Origin: Metaphire vulgaris
Lineage: Eukaryota > Annelida > Clitellata > Crassiclitellata > Megascolecidae
Assembly: GCA_018105865.1 (NCBI GenBank)
Contig: CM030848.1
Span: 11,506,699-11,570,698, forward strand
Direction: 5' to 3'
Length of the DNA: 64,000 bases
Below are positions 1 to 64,000 of this stretch, in pieces. Both the position numbers and the translations under genes were made by a program. Below the pieces are notes generated by a model. The model did not search any database and had not been told where the DNA came from. It saw only the letters and a list, made by a program, of their open reading frames with translations. The stretch's first letter is position 1. Every line of letters starts with the position of its first letter.

Positions 1-742
1 CTGAAAAGCCGACTTCCGATTTTCTAAACACTGACAAATACGTACTGTATTCTCAAAAGTTCTAGCAAATAAAGGACACATCACCAGAAAACTTGTATTC
101 ATTACCGGTAGTTCATTCAGCTGAAAATTGTCTCAACAAGAAATACAAGGCCCCGTATAACAAACCTTCCCGAGTTTCAAGATATTTGAGGAGACCCACA
201 AAGCACCTTTAACAGCATATTTCAGGGGTATATTTAGAACTCTGTCTTAGTTTTAATATAGCACTAATCAAAAAATTGGCCATCTTATAGCAGTCATTCA
301 GCTCAGCAAATGTGAAAACTAAATTTTAAAATGAAATACCACATTCATGAAGAATTTGTCAGTTCAATCCATTATCCTATAGGTCTACATGTGGAGGAGA
401 ACATTTTTTGGGAGATCATTAGAACACGTGACAATTTCACCTTTTATTCTATTCACACAACAGCTAGGCTACTAGAATGACCAAGGAAGGCAGTTGTTCT
501 GATTTGGTATTCTATCCAAGGTACATCATGTTTAACCGAGAACGCCACACTGAAACTTCATAATTCAGAGACGCTCCTTCAAAATAATGTCATAATCACA
601 AAGTCAGTTCGAAGTACTCACACCATAATATGGCTTTGCATGCATTAGTTACAATGGTTGTTGCAAAAGGTAAGAAATTAAAAATTTAAGTAATTGAAAA
701 ACAATACTTAACACCTGACAAAACACCTGACAAATTCTATTG

Positions 743-820
743 TAAAGTGCTCTTGACTATGGCCTTTGCCACACATATAGCACTATATAAATTGTCGTTT
801 ATAATAATAATAATAATCCA
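743..820 (+). repeat. (ATT)n-tailed dispersed repeat end
   Basis: GTAAAGTGCTCTTGACTATG, then AGCACTATATAAATTGTC and a TAA run. Near-copies at 22845-22922 (plus) and 48010-48100 (minus). Looks like the conserved 3' end of a retroposed SINE family. Confidence 0.6.
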
Positions 821-1001
821 CAAATATTTGACAAAACCTTTTGGCCACAAATATTTCAAGCAAACAAACTGTCATAGACAATGGCTATATGGTTTCTGTT
901 CATCAAAATAATCAAAGAAACAGTTCACTGCAGACTATATACCAGTAGTTTAGTGGGTTCTTTTCAATTTTCCAACATGTGTCTGAAAACGTTTTCAGCA
1001 A

Positions 1002-1567
1002 CAATTGTCACAACCCTATTAGAAATGTAGAAATTATACCTATTTATTCTTATAATGATTGGTTTACCTTTATTCTGAATGTAGGTTTTCACAATAGCTT
1101 TAAAATTTACTTTAAATAATATCAATTGCTTATATTTTCTGATGATATGTCATCAAATCTTTCCAGACTAGTTCAAAAGTTCAAGGCCAAGACTTACAAA
1201 ACTGAGACTTGATATGTCTCGAGGCCAAGGGTACAAGACTAAAGTCTTGAGAATTATAAGCCTGAATGATTCTCAGTAATTGAAATAATTGAAGTAAATA
1301 ACATGATCATAAAACATACAGTGAACACAACCACTCAAAACATCAACTGCTCTTAAAATGCAAAGTAACCTTTCCAACAGCTGTTCTGTCACCATCGTAC
1401 AACACCCAGCACAAACCACTGCCATTTAATTTCACAAGCAGTACACATTCGAAACATGAACTGAAATTTCACCATTCATTCGAGCACAAAAACAATTATT
1501 ATTCAGCAACTTTCAATTGTCACAACCCTATTAGAAATGTAGAAATTATACCTATTTATTCTTATAA
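1002..1567 (+). repeat. 54-bp exact direct repeat
   Basis: 1002-1055 and 1514-1567 are identical (CAATTGTCACAACCCTATTA onward), 512 bases apart. The sequence between is unrelated AT-rich DNA. Either a recent duplication or an unnamed repeat. Confidence 0.7.
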
Positions 1568-2726
1568 ACTCATAAGAACATACAAAAAACACAACAGCTA
1601 TAATTATACAAACAGGACCAAAGCATCGATGAACAAGATTGCTGAAAACACACCAAACCTTAAGAAATAAGCAACCTACATCATTCAACGCTAACTGATC
1701 TCTGGAATGACCTGGTCTTTTGCGGATGGATCTGAAGTACCATCGATTGATACCCTTGGGTAGTCGAAATTGTGCTATAGAAGTGCATAATTATTATTAT
1801 TAAATATTATTAACAGACTCTTTTTAATGTCCTCACCCAAGCATTCAAATATGGCTGAGATAAATATAAATGCTATAAACATCCTGTTGATTACTATATT
1901 CTGCAACACGTGTGATATATCTCACTACTTTATCAAGTGACTCCAATACCAGGAGCGCCTCTGAGTAGAAATATAAGAGGCGCTATTACAATACTACATT
2001 ACACTACATATGAATATGTCTTTCTGTATCAGTACAACATGACCAGTTGTATCCAATAAACATGCACCATGTCCTGTACTTGAATTGCATACACAGTAGC
2101 TAAATACACACATTTCATCTACACACAGTGACACATTCAAAACATCCTGAAGTATATTTGCAGCACAATTTGCCAATTTACAGAATTGAAATTCCCCACT
2201 CATTTTTATTTTAAGCCACTGAAAATGCAGTTTGTCACCTATTCAAATCACAATATTAAATGTGTCCAATTAATACGCAAACAATTTATTCTGTTTGTTG
2301 GCTAAGATCAATTCCAAATCAACAGAAGCACATTGTGCAAATCTTTCAATGCAAAACAGCATGCAGCAACAAATGTGTTTCTAAACAGCAAAAACCAAAT
2401 CACAAAAAACAAATGCTAAAAAAGTTCAAAGCCTGCCACCAATCATCATAAACCATACGTGAACGTTTCAACTTCACAACATAAATGAAAATTTGCCAAT
2501 AACTTTCCTGAATCTTTACAAGAACAACTAATCAATACTAACTGACAAAAACAATCGTAGCATCAATAATTATACAGAGATAAGGAAAAAATTCACTTGC
2601 TCAACTGACAGGATTAAATTAGTGTTCACTGCTATTCTTGTTAGCACTAATGATTATCACACTTTTCATTTCCATGCAAAGTTTATGACCTAATTTACAG
2701 AGAACAAACGAATGGTAATAACTATC

Positions 2727-2989
2727 CAGAGCCGGCGCGTGACTTTCGGGGGCCCCTGCAATTTTTACGAGTGCAACGTTTTTGAAATGTCTTGACGAGC
2801 AAAAAAAGGAAAAAGGTCATTTGTATATATTTTTGCCTCTTCAAATGGCCTGATGAGCAAAAAACAAAACCAGTACTACTTAAGAATAAGAAAAATGAAA
2901 ACTCTTAAATATCCGAGGCCAGCGGGGCCCCTACGGCCGGCGGGGCCCCCTGCAGCCGCAGGCTTTGCAGGCCCCACGCACCGGCTCTG
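2727..2989. mobile_element. hAT miniature element with TAACTATC duplication
   Basis: 263 bp flanked by perfect TAACTATC repeats (2719-2726, 2990-2997). Ends CAGAGCCGGCGCGTG and CACGCACCGGCTCTG form imperfect inverted repeats. Interior is GGGGCCCC-rich at both sides with GAGCAAAAAA words, related to the pair at 52475-53352. Non-coding. Confidence 0.85.
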
Positions 2990-3519
2990 TAACTATCCCG
3001 TGTAACACACAAACAGGAGCATAACACATCGGCCAAGATAAATGCAAGTCAGTTCGATTGCATCCAGAACCATGCAATAAATTAGTCGGAACTGTTTAAT
3101 TGTTTGCACTGCAACAGCACAAAATTAGAATCAAAGATAGAATGCAATCAAATAAATCAACACCATTGCTGTTCATCAGCTGGATACATCGCTCAATTAA
3201 AGCAACCAACCGGTAATTACAAACCAAGCAGCGGTATAACGGTAAAGTAGTTCACCGTCCTAATACCACCACACGCACTAAGCACTTATCAGCATCAGAT
3301 CACGATCGTACAATTTGCATCACACGTGTACAACATCAGATTATTCTCCCCTGGTAAATCCAATCTTATGCACAAACATATATATGGGTTCATCCATATG
3401 GTATGTACACAAAAAAGGCACATTTTCAAACCCTCCCCCCCTTTGCACGCCGCACATAAGCAACATTTCCTAATTCCAACCCCTCACCTCAGTGCGTAAG
3501 TACTACATGAATGGACCTA

Positions 3520-3522
<3 letters not shown>

Positions 3523-3582
<60 letters not shown>
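3523..3582. repeat. (AT)n microsatellite
   Basis: Sixty bases of pure AT just past the possible SCAF polyadenylation signal. Confidence 0.95.
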
Positions 3583-3585
<3 letters not shown>

Positions 3586-3603
3586 ATTCTGTAAATTATA
3601 TTG

Positions 3604-3609
3604 TTTATT
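3604..3609 (-). promoter_or_regulatory. Possible SCAF polyadenylation signal
   Basis: AATAAA on the minus strand about 290 nt past the SCAF stop codon, just before an (AT)n tract. It is the nearest canonical hexamer I found. Short 3' UTR inferred; no transcript evidence. Confidence 0.35.
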
Positions 3610-3894
3610 TGTAATACAACAACACAAGCTCAAGGCTACATAATCTTGCTTGTCACTATTAAGTGTAAACGGCAAAAAGTCAAGACTGACATTGAAGATA
3701 AAATAAAATAAAGTTGCATCGTGCTTTAATAATAAATGCTGCTGAATGACAAGGGACATTCAGCATTTTCTATACCACAGCGGTGTTTTTTCCATGATAA
3801 CTTCAATGCCGCTGCAAAATGCATAAAATGCGACTAGAACCCTTCAACCTACGCCGTCTGCTTTCCGGTGAAATTCTGCTCCGTACACTGAACG

Positions 3895-27248
<23,354 letters not shown>

Positions 27249-28247
27249 TGGGTCGGTCTATTAGTAACGCTTTTCGCTATTTTTCCATTTCACATATCGC
27301 CAATAGAAGCACTGATCGAAAATCGCTGTCGATATTTAAACGTTTCTGCAGGTGCAAATCAGCGAACTTTACGTAAAATCTGCGAAATCATTCGTTACTT
27401 TTTACACAGAATATCGAGAACAACAAAAACAACATGGCAACCTCTCAACGGCACAGAACCATGCACAGAATCACGGCACGTAAACGTCGCACAATTAGGC
27501 TTTAGACGAGTTAAGAGTGAAATTTCTGGGGGCTACAGAAGCCCAACTTTCTGGGTTTGACTGGAACTTCTCGCGTCCTAATAATAATTACCGTTTACCA
27601 TATTTTATAAATGGCGTTGAAATACATCCAATCCGATCATCAACTTCTATAGCGTCATCTATATCGTCATCTAGTCTGGAATGACCTGGTCTTTTGCGGA
27701 TGGAAATCGTTTAAACAAATGGCACGCATAATAATTATTAATTATTTCATGTTGAAAGTTTACAGCTCAAATCAAATACTGTTGAATAAGCTCAAATCAT
27801 ATACAGTGTACAGCGTATGTCAAGCCGGTCAACCACAGGCGGTTGACAGTGGATAAGCTTATGCAAAAAAGATGGGTTTGAGCCTGGATCTAAAACTTGA
27901 GAGAAAACTTGAAGTGATCCCAGTTTGAGGTAGCGAGATTCAGACAGAGGTGTTATAACGGTTAATTCGCTGATGTAAAAAAATTGTCAACGGTTTGGGC
28001 CGTGCCTGTATGTAGTAAGAAAGATATTTATTTTCTAGACCATCATCAGGTGAGGATCCAGAAAATCAGTTGCGGGGGCACTTCAGGTTCCATTCCCCAT
28101 TCTGCATTCTCCATTGCTCACACATAGGCCCATATATGATTTGATTTTCATTTCGTCAAAAATATTGAAAGGGCTGGCCTATAAACTACGACACTCATTT
28201 ATTTAGTTATTTAACTTTTTGTAACTTTCGGCTGTTCTTCAGCTGAC

Positions 28248-28433
28248 CATAGGCGGATTTTATTAATTAAATGCTAGGGCTAGGCTTAAGCCTACCCAAC
28301 TAATCCCACCAAACAAAAAAAAAGTTTTCCACCAACACCAGGTCTGTCGCGTGCTGGATGGAACGCGTGCTGGATGGCACCCACAGACCCCCATGCTAGC
28401 CTACCCAAATATTAAACTCTAAATCCGCCTATG
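28248..28433. mobile_element. hAT-like miniature element in the divergent spacer
   Basis: 186 bp between perfect 8-bp duplications CAGCTGAC (28240-28247, 28434-28441). Inverted ends CATAGGCGGATTT and AAATCCGCCTATG. Non-coding. It lies between the two gene starts, about 620 bp upstream of SPON1 exon 1. Confidence 0.82.
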
Positions 28434-28816
28434 CAGCTGACTAATGATGAACTGAAATGAAGTGTCATAAGGCGTAGTTTAAATTATTTAAGGTTTATAA
28501 AATTAAAAAAAAATAATAATAGGCACCGGTAGGCCGATGTTAGAAAAATTAGGATAGGCCCTATACTTATGTTATTGTGTCACTTTCACATATGTTGTTT
28601 TCTGACTTTGAGAATGCGTATATATTGCTGAAGCTGTTTACATGTAGTTGCTATTATTGACGTCGTTGTCGTTGTTTTTGTGCTGCTATTGCGTGGATAG
28701 ACCTGTCACCTGTGCATGTGTGTGTGTATGTGTGTGTTTGTGTGTAACCGACTGTGGACTGTCACTGACTCACTGTGGTGCAGCTTCTGCTGCTGTCTCT
28801 GCTACGAGGTGTGTAT

Positions 28817-28818
<2 letters not shown>

Positions 28819-28880
<62 letters not shown>
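28819..28880. repeat. (GT)n(GA)n microsatellite upstream of SPON1
   Basis: GT run switching to GA then G-rich purines, about 175-235 bases before the SPON1 start codon. Purine/pyrimidine asymmetry near a start site could affect transcription; no proof here. A similar GT-to-GA tract is at 53822-53907. Confidence 0.9.
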
Positions 28881-28881
<1 letters not shown>

Positions 28882-29043
28882 AGAGGGAGAAAGAGGGAGA
28901 GAAGGGAGGTGCTCTTGTTGCCATAGGACGCCAGCGGTGAAGTTTCAGTCGAAGGGCTGCAAGCAACGGACCGAGAACTTCGAAGTTTTTGAGCGGAGAT
29001 TTAAATGCGTTGTAATTTCCAATAAGCGACCGTTTATCGTCGA

Positions 29044-29052
29044 ATGGATTAG
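29044..29052 (+). promoter_or_regulatory. Two-codon upstream ORF before SPON1 start
   Basis: ATG GAT TAG ends two bases before the SPON1 start codon. A minimal upstream ORF this close could lower or gate translation of the main frame if it is inside the transcript. The transcription start is not known. Confidence 0.4.
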
Positions 29053-29054
29053 CG

Positions 29055-64000
<34,946 letters not shown>

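Larger units (their letters stand above)
1..2718. other. Flank downstream of SCAF, no gene seen
   Basis: AT-rich DNA with the direct repeat at 1002/1514, the (ATT)n repeat end at 743 and a 30-bp word at 1701-1730 also present at 27675-27704. Short open frames show no protein-like composition. Confidence 0.7.
27249..29054. promoter_or_regulatory. Divergent spacer between SCAF and SPON1
   Basis: 1.8 kb separating two oppositely oriented start codons, so it should contain both promoters and 5' UTRs. It includes one hAT-like element (28248-28433), the 27675 30-bp word and the (GT)n(GA)n tract. CpG content rises close to SPON1 exon 1. No TATA box can be assigned with confidence. Confidence 0.5.

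Overview
The window is animal nuclear DNA. Two split genes with GT-AG introns lie head to head in about 64 kb of AT-rich sequence packed with microsatellites and short mobile elements. I cannot name the species. Both proteins are bilaterian families. The (ATT)n-tailed repeats, many hAT and TA-flanked miniature elements and 5S-rRNA-related repeats fit a marine invertebrate such as a lophotrochozoan or a non-vertebrate deuterostome, but nothing decides it.

Left gene (minus strand, start codon at 27248, stop at 3895): a complete SCAF4/SCAF8 homolog, an RNA polymerase II CTD-binding anti-termination factor. I traced 17 coding exons whose splice phases all agree: a CID domain over exons 1-4, Gln-rich and Arg/Ser-rich linkers, an RRM over exons 11-13, then a 2.9-kb exon and a charged C-terminal exon. 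The summed length, 6285 nt, is a multiple of three. The giant exon needs two opposite one-base frame changes, each at a homopolymer, to read the plausible protein.

Right gene (plus strand, start codon at 29055, running off the right edge): F-spondin (SPON1), an extracellular matrix protein. Nine exons are visible, the last one cut. They give a signal peptide, the Reeler domain (exons 1-4) and most of the spondin-N domain (exons 5-9); the TSR repeats lie outside. Intron 1 is 18 kb. A broken duplicate of exon 6 lies just upstream of the real one.

Layout: 1-3603 flank downstream of SCAF with an old hAT element; 3604-27248 SCAF, whose introns carry a 2.1-kb long-inverted-repeat element, a mariner remnant with about 200-bp inverted repeats, TTAA-ended hairpin elements and a 5S-related repeat; 27249-29054 the divergent spacer with one hAT element; 29055-64000 SPON1, whose introns hold most of the mobile elements. 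These include a SPIN/Charlie-like hAT element with a perfect 8-bp target duplication, two more hAT elements with perfect duplications, a paired hAT structure with exchanged target duplications, four near-identical TA-flanked miniature elements, tRNA- and 5S-derived SINEs and LINE tails.

The two genes share no pathway I know of; their pairing is positional. No CRISPR, operon or bacterial features were seen.
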